Shown here piece by piece: positions 51,801 to 58,529 of a DNA stretch of 64,000 nucleotides. The notes under the pieces were generated by a model. It was not told where the DNA came from. It saw only the letters and a program-made list of their open reading frames with translations, and ran no database searches. How positions within the stretch are numbered: position 1 is the first letter of the stretch; each line of letters begins with the position of its first letter. The position numbers and the translations under genes were made by a program. The stretch covers positions 1-64,000 of the forward strand of contig JBBQJV010000003.1 of NCBI GenBank assembly GCA_038326205.1. Direction: 5' to 3'. The DNA is from UBA7672 sp038326205 (GTDB lineage: Bacteria > Pseudomonadota > Alphaproteobacteria > Caulobacterales > Hyphomonadaceae).

Positions 51801-52090
51801 ATACGGATAGGCCTCTGCGCGATGTCCTGCTTGAAGCAGGAGCGATCCGGTTCAAACCAATCTTGCTGACCGCGGTCGCGGCAATGATCGGAGCGGCGGT
51901 AATCCTCACTGATCCGATTTTCCAAGGTCTCGCCATCTCGCTGCTGTTCGGTCTGGCGTCGTCGACGCTGCTGACCGTACTCGTGATCCCTGCGATCTAT
52001 GTGGTCATGCGAGACGACGGTCGGCCGCAGTCGACGACACCTACTGTCGGATCTCAGCCGACTGGACCTGTCCTCGAAGCCGAGAGTTGA
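48836..52090 (+). CDS. RND efflux permease
   Basis: A 1084-residue inner-membrane pump of the AcrB/HAE group, usual length about 1030-1080. It opens with TEATIRSPLTPLFLLTAIALG and has IFSIGILVDDAIVVIENIA with the paired Asp of the proton relay. It also has the mid-helix segments TLTVIAALLPMMFVSGL and IALAGIIVRNSILLVDFI. The start is GTG 48836. No outer-membrane TolC-like gene is adjacent. Being tied to a sulfide cluster, it may export a sulfur-linked or oxidised product, but this is inference. Confidence 0.94.
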   Translation: MKLGISGKLTEATIRSPLTPLFLLTAIALGLLALFTIPREEEPQISVPMVDIAIRADGLKAPDAAELITKPLETIVKAIDGVEHVYSQTQDDGVLVTVRFKVGTDRDDAILRIHERIRANYDKIPTGIPEPLIVGRGISDVPIVVITLSPEAPAADRWNDQALYLVAEELQAELTKVQDVGLSFIVGGRPQEIRISPDPGRMSLYGVPLKSVIDTVSSANASFPAGDLRSVDKVQSVAVGSTIDTVSELELLSIRAPDGRAVYLRDVADISLGAREDQARAWRFSHESDAVRMAPAVSLAIAKRDGANAVVVSQAIEQRLHQMEGKLIPEGVSANISRNYGETANEKANELLFHLALATISIVVLIGFAIGVREAIVTAFVIPTTILLTLFASNLMGYTINRVSLFAIIFSIGILVDDAIVVIENIARHWGMNDGRSRYQAAIEAVAEVGNPTIVATLTVIAALLPMMFVSGLMGPYMAPIPANASAAMLFSFFVAMVLAPWLMVRFARNTLAHVGEGHGKDGGKLGRLYRKVAAPIIASRKASVIFLVVVGVVTIAACALFATKTVRVKLLPFDNKSELQVVVDLPEGATMEATERVLIDAAGLASSMPEVLASDAYAGTASPFNFNGLVRHYYLRNKPEMGDLQVRLAPKDKRSRSSHEIALDMRQRLKALALPEGASVKVVEVPPGPPVLATLLAEIYGPDAVTRRAVATEVRKIFNSVPYIVDTDDSFGHQRPRLRLTPDRSQMDFFGVAEGDVMQSIAVTLNGHAIGYSHRGEGRNPIGIAVRLPQSARTWSKGLAAMPVAQTADGSRLVEMGELVQARDEIGSYPIFRRDGRAAEMVMADLAGAYEAPIYGMLDVQTAIESHDWGALPKPAISMYGQPENEATPTLLWDGEWEITYVTFRDMGAAFAVAIFGIYILVVAQFKSFRLPLVVLTPIPLTLIGIVIGHVLFNAPFTATSMIGFIALAGIIVRNSILLVDFIRHSKDTDRPLRDVLLEAGAIRFKPILLTAVAAMIGAAVILTDPIFQGLAISLLFGLASSTLLTVLVIPAIYVVMRDDGRPQSTTPTVGSQPTGPVLEAES

Positions 52091-52206
52091 AGTCGATGCT
52101 TCATGCATCTTCCTCACTGCAGGTCGCCGTTCGTAATTGAATTGCTGTCATTGGCGGTCTCTTCGTGAGCAGCGGGTGCTTCCAGGTAATCGAGTCGGCG
52201 CTGACG

Positions 52207-52632
52207 TTATGGGCCGAGTACGCGAGAGTCCGTCCGAGTGGATGGGTTGATTGGGAATTCTCCACTTTTAGCCAAATCGGAAGAGCCGAATTGTCGATCG
52301 TTACCTCTTGGCGTGTGGTGCGATGAGGCGTCTTGCCAAAGACGTTTTGCGTCCAAGATGTCGATGAGGCATCGTATCGCCTCCTGATCGCCTTCGAGCG
52401 CCCGCACGCGAATGCGCAGAAGCATTACGTCGATTGCGGGCGCCATTTCTGTTCGCGAACCAATTTTGATTGGGAAGGGAGATAGCAAGACCTCCTTCAT
52501 GATGTCTCGTGGCTTGAGGCCGTTTGGGTTGCCGGATTGGCCCGGTTTCCAGCGCGAGTGGCTGGGAGGTCGGCGATAGCCAACTGCATAGTCTGGTTTT
52601 TCGGTAGGCTGCACTTTTGATAGCTTTGGCAT
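52207..52632 (-). CDS. DUF5681 domain protein
   Basis: A 141-residue basic protein with the family opening VGYRRPPSHSRWKPGQSGNP, then IKIGSRTEMAPAIDVMLLRI. DUF5681 proteins are frequent near mobile elements and phage-like regions; their function is unknown. A broken homologue lies about 500 bp upstream at 53166. Confidence 0.82.
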   Translation of the reverse strand: MPKLSKVQPTEKPDYAVGYRRPPSHSRWKPGQSGNPNGLKPRDIMKEVLLSPFPIKIGSRTEMAPAIDVMLLRIRVRALEGDQEAIRCLIDILDAKRLWQDASSHHTPRGNDRQFGSSDLAKSGEFPINPSTRTDSRVLGP

Positions 52633-53165
52633 ATTAGCAGGCTTCGCTCCGACAGCCGCCGCTGCGCCAGCACAAACCCAGAAAATTCCTCACATTTCTC
52701 TCGCAAATTCCCTGCTCGGCGGTCAGCAATTCCCTGCTACTTGTGCCCGGAGACATCGCTGAAAAGGCAACAAATCTCGGAATTTCCGGCGGTTCGCCAC
52801 TCAAGCGCGGTTCTGAGTCTCTCAAAAAGGCCGAAAATTCCCTGCAAGCAGGGAATCTATCAGAGCTCTTACTCCATTGCGGTGGCCGCACAGCCAGGGA
52901 GTTTCAGTCTCCGGCCCACGGCCGTTGAGACTTGGTATTGAGCCCAAGTATCCGGCACACAGCGGCAGAGGTTCCTCCTAGAGACTCGGTTGCCGTTCGT
53001 ATGCGCCGCGACTTCGGCCCATTTGCTTGGGCGAGTCTCCGGGCCACGGCGAAAAGTGGAAAGTCCCAGTCGTCGCTGAAATGGTAGAGACCAGTTTCGC
53101 ATGATGGTCGCTGGTGACACGCCGCATGACGGATACGGTTCTGTCTCTCGCGCGAGTTGGCAATC
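52633..53165. repeat. non-coding stretch with ATTCCCTGC repeats
   Basis: The 9-mer ATTCCCTGC occurs at 52707, 52729 and 52837, and inverted as GCAGGGAAT at 52848-52856. The last two form a perfect palindrome around AA. No gene is recognised. The repeats lie between the two DUF5681 copies. Confidence 0.7.
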
Positions 53166-53534
53166 TCACTTGTCGGAAACCAAATCGGGGTCCAGGCACA
53201 AGCATAGAGATGGAGAGGTCTCCGTTGCGGCTATTATGTTGCGTGGCAACAGCAAGTGTGGCTCAGGTTGAGACCCCGTACTCCCCAAAGAGTTGGAAGC
53301 GCTCTGCAAGCCGTTCCCCGCCGAACCTCCAAAAAGTGCGATGAGGCTGCGGATGACCTTTTGATCGCTCTGCAATGCTTTCGCCCGAACCCGGAGTAGC
53401 ATGACGTCCAGCGCGGGGACCATTTCCGTTCGAGCACCGATTTTCACGGGGAACGGCGACAGCTGGACTTCCTGAAAAATGTTCCGCCCGTTTTTACCGC
53501 TTTTGTCGCCGGATTGGCCCGTGGGTGTCCAAAA
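53166..53534 (-). pseudogene. 5'-truncated DUF5681 gene
   Basis: The frame is open from just after a TAA (53535-53537). It reads WTPTGQSGDKSGKNGRNIF, then VKIGARTEMVPALDVMLLRV, aligning with the gene at 52207 from the GQSGN motif onward. The N-terminal VGYxxPP part is lost behind the stop, and the GQSGNP box is degraded to GQSGDK. A GTG at 53447 could still start a 93-residue product, but no ribosome site is evident. Confidence 0.78.
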
Positions 53535-53640
53535 TTAGTCGATCGGCAGAGCGCTGTTCATGGTAGGCGTCTCCATGCGCAAGGCTCACCATTGCCGCAC
53601 ACCAATCACCATTTTGTAACAGCGAATGGAGTCCGATGAA

Positions 53641-54069
53641 ATGTCACACATCCAGATACTGCTTCAGTTGATCAGTGCGTGGAAGGCCAAGAATATTGAT
53701 GGCGTGCTGTCGCTCATGCACGACGACATCGTTTGGCACTATGCGGCTGTGATTGCGCCGCCACTCAAAGGCAAGGTGAAGGCGCGAAAGCTTCTCGAAG
53801 GAATGGCGCCGCAGCTTCGCGATGTGACCTGGCGAATTTTCGACTACGCCGAGAACGGTGAGCGATTGTTCGTGGAGGGCGTGGATGAGTACGTGTCGGC
53901 GGAGGGGCGGTTGGTCTCGGCGCCGTATGCGGGGGTTGTCGAGTTTCGCGATGGCAAGATCATTGGGCTGCGCGAGTATTTCGATATGGGCGCCGTCAAC
54001 GCGCTCAAGTCGGGCGAGGACATGAAAGAACATGTCCGCGTGCTCATTGCGCGTGAGGCGGTAGGCTAG
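53641..54069 (+). CDS. NTF2-like / limonene epoxide hydrolase-type protein
   Basis: A 142-residue cone-fold protein: LLQLISAWKAKNIDGVLSLM, DDIVWHYAAVIAPPLKG, then GVVEFRDGKIIGLREYFDM. ATG 53641 is preferred over 53626, since GGAG lies 9 bp before it. It converges with the acyl-CoA dehydrogenase operon with a 4-bp overlap of the two 3' ends. It may be an epoxide hydrolase or isomerase of the same pathway. Confidence 0.8.
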   Translation: MSHIQILLQLISAWKAKNIDGVLSLMHDDIVWHYAAVIAPPLKGKVKARKLLEGMAPQLRDVTWRIFDYAENGERLFVEGVDEYVSAEGRLVSAPYAGVVEFRDGKIIGLREYFDMGAVNALKSGEDMKEHVRVLIAREAVG

Positions 54070-55214
54070 AGTTCGGCGGAAGATACCGGTAAGCCGAGCA
54101 GCGCGCGACCTGTGAGTTCAAAGGTTGCCGGCGCCGTCATGATATGAGCGGTCATTGTCTGCGCGTCGGCGACCCGGCGATTCAGCGGGCCGGCAAGGAA
54201 CACGCTTGCGCCGCCGGCAAGATCCTGAACTGTCCTGACGACTTCGGCTGCGGTGCGCGTCATGTGCGTGGCCGCCAGCCTGAGAGTAGCGCGTTGTTCC
54301 AGCGCGATGGCTGAGTTGGTCTGGGCCTCGCGCCACGCTGCGTCTATCTCGGCGAAGAGAAAGGCGCGGGCTGATTGCAGGCGGGCATATGCCTCTGCGT
54401 ACGCCGACTGGGCAGTGCCACGATCGCTGAGGGTGCGACCCGTCGGCGTACGCTTGGTCGAGGCAAGTGTCGCAAACTCCCTCAGCGCGGCGCGCGCGTT
54501 GCCGCTCGCGACGGCGGCAATGCCGATTGCGAGAAGGCCGAATATCGGGAAGACATAGAGTGGCGTCTTGATCCGGGGTTTGTCCGTGATGAGTGAGACG
54601 GAGTGAGATTTCGGCACGAGCAGATCGCGGACGGCCATGTCGCCGCTGCCAGAGCCACGAAGTCCGGTTGTATGCCACGTGTCGATGAACGTCACGGCGC
54701 TGGCAGGAAACAGCATCATGCGATGGTCGGGAATTTTCTCGGTGAGCATACGCAGCGCGCCGTTTTCGTGGATCACGCAGCCGCCGCACAGCCATGTTGC
54801 GTTCTGGCCGCCGCTGTTCCATTTCCACTGGCCCGTCACCCGGTAGTTGTCGCCCTCGACGGTGGCCGTGCCCATCGGAGCGTAGACGCCGGCGAAGATG
54901 AGCGATGGATCCGAGAAGATGGCGCCGGCGGTATCGGGATCGAGATAGGCGCCGAATGATCCGGTGGTGGCGCTCACTGTCACGCACCAGGCCGCGGATG
55001 CGTCTGCCTCGGCCAGCGCCTCGATCGTTTCGACGACGATGCGGGGTTCAGCTTCGAGTCCGCCATAGGTGCGCGGCATGCAGAGGCGATAGAATTCGGC
55101 GTCTCGGAAAAGCGTGGCGAGCTGGTCCGGAAGGCGTCGCAAACGATCCATCTCCTCACGGGCGGCAACGATCTCACCGTGAAGTGCCCGAGCGCGCGCG
55201 ACCAGATCGTTCAT
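54066..55214 (-). CDS. acyl-CoA dehydrogenase / flavin monooxygenase-type protein
   Basis: A 382-residue member of the acyl-CoA dehydrogenase superfamily. It has the N-terminal helical domain (PRTYGGLEAEPRIVVETIEALAEADAS), the flavin region (WKWNSGGQNATWLCGGCVI), and WHTTGLRGSGSGDMAV. The C-terminal domain resembles the HpaB/DszC-like monooxygenase branch, so oxygenation and not dehydrogenation is possible. It is the last gene of a four-gene operon, with each stop overlapping the next start by 4 bp or nearly so. Confidence 0.85.
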   Translation of the reverse strand: MNDLVARARALHGEIVAAREEMDRLRRLPDQLATLFRDAEFYRLCMPRTYGGLEAEPRIVVETIEALAEADASAAWCVTVSATTGSFGAYLDPDTAGAIFSDPSLIFAGVYAPMGTATVEGDNYRVTGQWKWNSGGQNATWLCGGCVIHENGALRMLTEKIPDHRMMLFPASAVTFIDTWHTTGLRGSGSGDMAVRDLLVPKSHSVSLITDKPRIKTPLYVFPIFGLLAIGIAAVASGNARAALREFATLASTKRTPTGRTLSDRGTAQSAYAEAYARLQSARAFLFAEIDAAWREAQTNSAIALEQRATLRLAATHMTRTAAEVVRTVQDLAGGASVFLAGPLNRRVADAQTMTAHIMTAPATFELTGRALLGLPVSSAEL

Positions 55215-56383
55215 CCCTTCAGTCTCCAGAGGCCTGCGAGATTATTGCGCTGCATGTCTGATGACCCACCGACGATGGGCATGCCGAGTAGGTCGCGTAC
55301 ATTGCGATCAATGTCGTAGGCGTCGGACAGCGCGTAAGCGCCCATGACCTGCTGGCAGGCGAGCGCAATCTCGACGCCCGTCTCGGCTATGAACAGTTTC
55401 GCCATCGACGTCTCAACGCCGCAGGGCTTACCGTTATTCGCCATGTGAGCCGCGTGGTACAACATGTGGCGGCAGGCTTCGAGTTTCGTGCGTGCGGTGA
55501 CCAGACGGTGCGACACGGCCTGGTGGCCAGCAATTGCCTTGCCGAACTGCACGCGCTCCTGCGCATAGGTCCACGCTTCGTCAAGCGCAGCTTGCGCAAA
55601 GCCGAAAGTGCAGGCGGCGACTTCGAGCTTTTCAACGTCCAGCGCCCGACCGGCAAGCATGCCCCACGCCTTGTTGAGTTTCGCGGAGCCTCCGACGATG
55701 GCGTCGAGAGGGACGCGGACATTGTCGAAATGAACGTCGCTGGACGCGGTATAGCGCAGGTTCATATGTTCGATTGGTGTCGTCGAGACACCCTTGGTTT
55801 TGCCGGGGATCAGCACGAACGTCAGCGCCTCGCGACGCGGTGCATCGGGAGCAGTATTGATCAGGCAGTAAATATAGTCGGCCCAGTCCGCACCCGTGCA
55901 CCAGCGCTTGGCGCCATTGATGACCAGCGTTTCGCCATCGATACGACCGCGGGTTTTCACGCTGGAGAGATCGCCGCCTACATCAGGTTCGGAAAGTCCG
56001 TATGCGAACAGGAGCTCCCCACGCGCCAGTTTTGGTAGAAGCTCGGCTTGCTGTGCGGACGAACCGTTCTCTGAGATGTTCATGCCGCCATAGAAAGTGC
56101 AGTGGATGAACGGTCCGGCGAGGAAAGGGCCAGCTCGCGCCAGTTCTTCAATGACCGCTACGGCGGCAACGATATCCTGTCCAAGGCCGCCGTGTTCCTC
56201 GGCTATGGTGAGACCACAGACGCCCATTTCGCAGAGTTCACGGAACAGGTCGCGAGGCCAGTCGTGCGCCTTGTCCCATGCGCGTCGCTTCTCACGTGGC
56301 GCCTTCTCCGTGACGAAGCGGCGTAGTTGGTTGCGAAGCGCCGTCACATGCTCGGGTTCGGGAAGCGTGTTCTCGATCATCAC
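55211..56383 (-). CDS. acyl-CoA dehydrogenase
   Basis: A 390-residue flavoprotein with WPRDLFRELCEMGVCGLTI, YGLSEPDVGGDLSSVKTRG at the flavin site, and a VINGAKRWCTGADWADYIY strand. Its C-terminal helical domain begins FGFAQAALDEAWTYAQERVQFG and ends in a GGSSDMQRNNLAGLW motif. It oxidises an acyl-CoA to the enoyl-CoA. The 4-bp overlaps on both sides tie it to the hydratase upstream and the second flavoprotein downstream. Confidence 0.93.
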   Translation of the reverse strand: MMIENTLPEPEHVTALRNQLRRFVTEKAPREKRRAWDKAHDWPRDLFRELCEMGVCGLTIAEEHGGLGQDIVAAVAVIEELARAGPFLAGPFIHCTFYGGMNISENGSSAQQAELLPKLARGELLFAYGLSEPDVGGDLSSVKTRGRIDGETLVINGAKRWCTGADWADYIYCLINTAPDAPRREALTFVLIPGKTKGVSTTPIEHMNLRYTASSDVHFDNVRVPLDAIVGGSAKLNKAWGMLAGRALDVEKLEVAACTFGFAQAALDEAWTYAQERVQFGKAIAGHQAVSHRLVTARTKLEACRHMLYHAAHMANNGKPCGVETSMAKLFIAETGVEIALACQQVMGAYALSDAYDIDRNVRDLLGMPIVGGSSDMQRNNLAGLWRLKG

Positions 56384-57180
56384 TCACCCGTCAGTTTTGG
56401 CGCCCGCTTCTCGACAAAGGCGGCGACGGCTTCGCGGCGGTCGGCAAGCGAATTAGAAAGCAGTTCGTAGGCCATTGCAGCGTCCAGCATCTGCGCGGCC
56501 AGCGCTCGCAACGGAATGTTGGCGGTCGTCTTGGTCCAACGCACCGCCCATTTGGGGTTGGCGAGAATCCTGTTCGCAACCTCAGTCACCTTCGCATCAA
56601 GCTGGTCAGGCGGCACGACATGATTGATGAGGCCCAGCGCAAGCGCGCGCTCGGCCGTCAGCATCTCGCCGGTCATCAGCAATTCCTTAGCGCGGGCAAA
56701 GCCGATCAGCTGCGGCCATATGATTGCGCCACCATCTCCCGCGACTAGGCCGACCTTCACATGTGGGTCGCCAATCACCGCCTTCTCCGAAGCTATGATG
56801 ACGTCGCACATGAGAGCGATCGTCGCGCCGAGCCCAGCCGCAGCACCGTTGAGCCTGCAAAGGATCGGCTTCTCCATATCGAGCAGCGACGTAATGATCC
56901 GCTTGGCTTCCGGGCCGAGTGCGCGAAAGGATGCCGGGTCTTCGATGTGGGTCTTGAACCACGCTGTGTCGCCGCCTGCGCAGAATGCTCGGCCGGCGCC
57001 GGTCAGCACAATAAGATCACTTGCCGCATCATCCTGTGCGTCCAGAAAAATGCGCGAAAGCTCATGATGCATTTCGCCATCAACAGCGTTTACGGGATTG
57101 GGCGCCGCAAGTGTGAGCGTCAGAACGCGACCATTGCGCGTTGCGACGATGCGTTGATATCCGGAGAAGTCGGGCGTCAT
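56380..57180 (-). CDS. enoyl-CoA hydratase/isomerase family protein
   Basis: A 266-residue crotonase-fold protein. It has the oxyanion segments LTGAGRAFCAGGDTAWF and LNGAAAGLGATIALMCDVIIA, and then HVKVGLVAGDGGAIIWPQLIG, where the catalytic Glu of hydratases is replaced (GDGG). Start ATG 57180; an ATG five codons upstream lies next to the previous stop. It could be a hydratase or an isomerase. Confidence 0.9.
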   Translation of the reverse strand: MTPDFSGYQRIVATRNGRVLTLTLAAPNPVNAVDGEMHHELSRIFLDAQDDAASDLIVLTGAGRAFCAGGDTAWFKTHIEDPASFRALGPEAKRIITSLLDMEKPILCRLNGAAAGLGATIALMCDVIIASEKAVIGDPHVKVGLVAGDGGAIIWPQLIGFARAKELLMTGEMLTAERALALGLINHVVPPDQLDAKVTEVANRILANPKWAVRWTKTTANIPLRALAAQMLDAAMAYELLSNSLADRREAVAAFVEKRAPKLTGE

Positions 57181-57191
57181 TGCGTGAATCC

Positions 57192-58229
57192 TCAAGCCGC
57201 TTCCGCGCTGATCTCGATAATGCGACGGCCAAAGGCATTGTCTGTGAAGAGGTCGATGAATGCCTGCGGGGCCGCCTCTAGCCCGCGATAACGTTGCTCG
57301 CGCACTTTCACATCACCCCGTTCGATCATCGCACCAAGCTCTTCCTGCGCAGTCGGGAAGGCCTTGAGATCATCGAACACGACCAGCCCTTCCATGCGAA
57401 GGCGACTGGCAATGAAATAGCGTGTGTTGGTGATACCCGGCACATTGCCGCCAACCGCATTGTAGTCAGCAAGCTGCCCGGAAATCACGATGCGGCCACC
57501 AGGGCGCAGCAGCGGGATAACGGCGTCGACCATTGCATTTCCGACGTTGTCGAACAGCACGTCATAGCCTTCGGGGCTTGCGGCCTTCAGATCGGCCGCG
57601 AGATCAGCGGTCGTCCTGTAGTCGATTATCGCATCAAGCTTTGCTTCCTCGCGCAGCCATGATGCCTTATCGGCGCCGCTGGCGGTTCCGACGACGCGAG
57701 AAGCGCCAAGGCCGCGCGCGATCTGTGCCGCAGTTGCCCCGACTGGACCGGCTGCTGAAGTCACCAGCACGCGATCACCCGGCTTTAGCAACGCGACGCG
57801 CTTCAGCCCAAACCACGCGGTCATGCCCGGCACGCCAAGCACGCCGATCCAGTAGGACAGCGGAAGGCGCGTATGGGGAATCTTCTGGATGTAGCCGCGG
57901 CCGGAAAAAATCGCGTGTTCTGACCAGCCGCCGCCTGTCGCCACGATGTCGCCGACCCCAAACCGCGCGTTGGCGCTCTCGATTACTTCGCCAATTGCAA
58001 ACCCGTCGATCGGGTCACCGATCCGCAGCGGCGGCGCGTAGCTGGCGCCCGACGACATGCGCGAGCGTGTGCCCGGATCGGCTGAACAATAAAGCGTGCG
58101 GGTTAGAACCTGCCCCTCGGAGAGCGCTGGCAGCGGCACGTCTTCGACTCGAAATGTCTCGCGTGTCGGTACGCCGATGGCCTGTGCGGCCAGCACAACT
58201 CGCCGTGATGTGCTTGGACGTTGCGTCAT
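57192..58229 (-). CDS. zinc-independent MDR reductase (leukotriene B4 12-hydroxydehydrogenase type)
   Basis: A 345-residue medium-chain reductase without zinc ligands. It has LYCSADPGTRSRMSSG, GVLGVPGMTAWFGLKRVALL, and the NADP site VLVTSAAGPVGATAAQIARGLG. It ends with YRGLEAAPQAFIDLFTDNAFG. This is the pattern of 2-alkenal or 15-oxoprostaglandin reductases and of YncB. Start ATG 58229, the first gene of the operon. It likely reduces an unsaturated intermediate of the acyl-CoA pathway. Confidence 0.91.
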   Translation of the reverse strand: MTQRPSTSRRVVLAAQAIGVPTRETFRVEDVPLPALSEGQVLTRTLYCSADPGTRSRMSSGASYAPPLRIGDPIDGFAIGEVIESANARFGVGDIVATGGGWSEHAIFSGRGYIQKIPHTRLPLSYWIGVLGVPGMTAWFGLKRVALLKPGDRVLVTSAAGPVGATAAQIARGLGASRVVGTASGADKASWLREEAKLDAIIDYRTTADLAADLKAASPEGYDVLFDNVGNAMVDAVIPLLRPGGRIVISGQLADYNAVGGNVPGITNTRYFIASRLRMEGLVVFDDLKAFPTAQEELGAMIERGDVKVREQRYRGLEAAPQAFIDLFTDNAFGRRIIEISAEAA

Positions 58230-58529
58230 GCACAGGACCTGTCTTTGGCTCGATACCGTTACCGAGCGCAGGCTGGACTCATGCCGTCCCAAAGTCCATC
58301 AGCGGCTGATTGTGGGGCGCGCCTTGACCGAACGCGGCGCGATTCTCGTTTTAGCGGCCATTGTTGTGTGCTCCGCTCACGAGATTCAAACTGCCGTGCG
58401 GGATTGCGGGAAAGAACGAGGCACGTTTCTCATGAATTGGGACGCCCGGATCGACTTGTTTGGCATCCGGGGCTAATCGTCAGCACGCGCCGCATGGCGG
58501 CTGGACGACAGGGAGCTCTGCTGGCGGGT
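58230..58529. other. divergent promoter region
   Basis: Lies between the MDR reductase and the TIR-WD40 gene. A forward open frame (from 58221) reads through into the TIR gene but has the look of chance coding, with Arg and Ser runs and no domain. Confidence 0.5.

Noticed and set aside
51269..52117. Minus-strand frame of 282 codons
   Set aside because: Antisense to the RND permease; the translated residues are Arg- and Asp-rich with no domain.
54118..54987. Second minus-strand frame of 289 codons
   Set aside because: It lies in another frame inside the acyl-CoA dehydrogenase at 54066, with Arg-rich composition, and is a shadow.
58221..58529. N-terminal 103-residue extension of the TIR protein
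   Set aside because: It overlaps the promoter and start of the divergent reductase and lacks any domain; the TIR fold begins right after ATG 58530.
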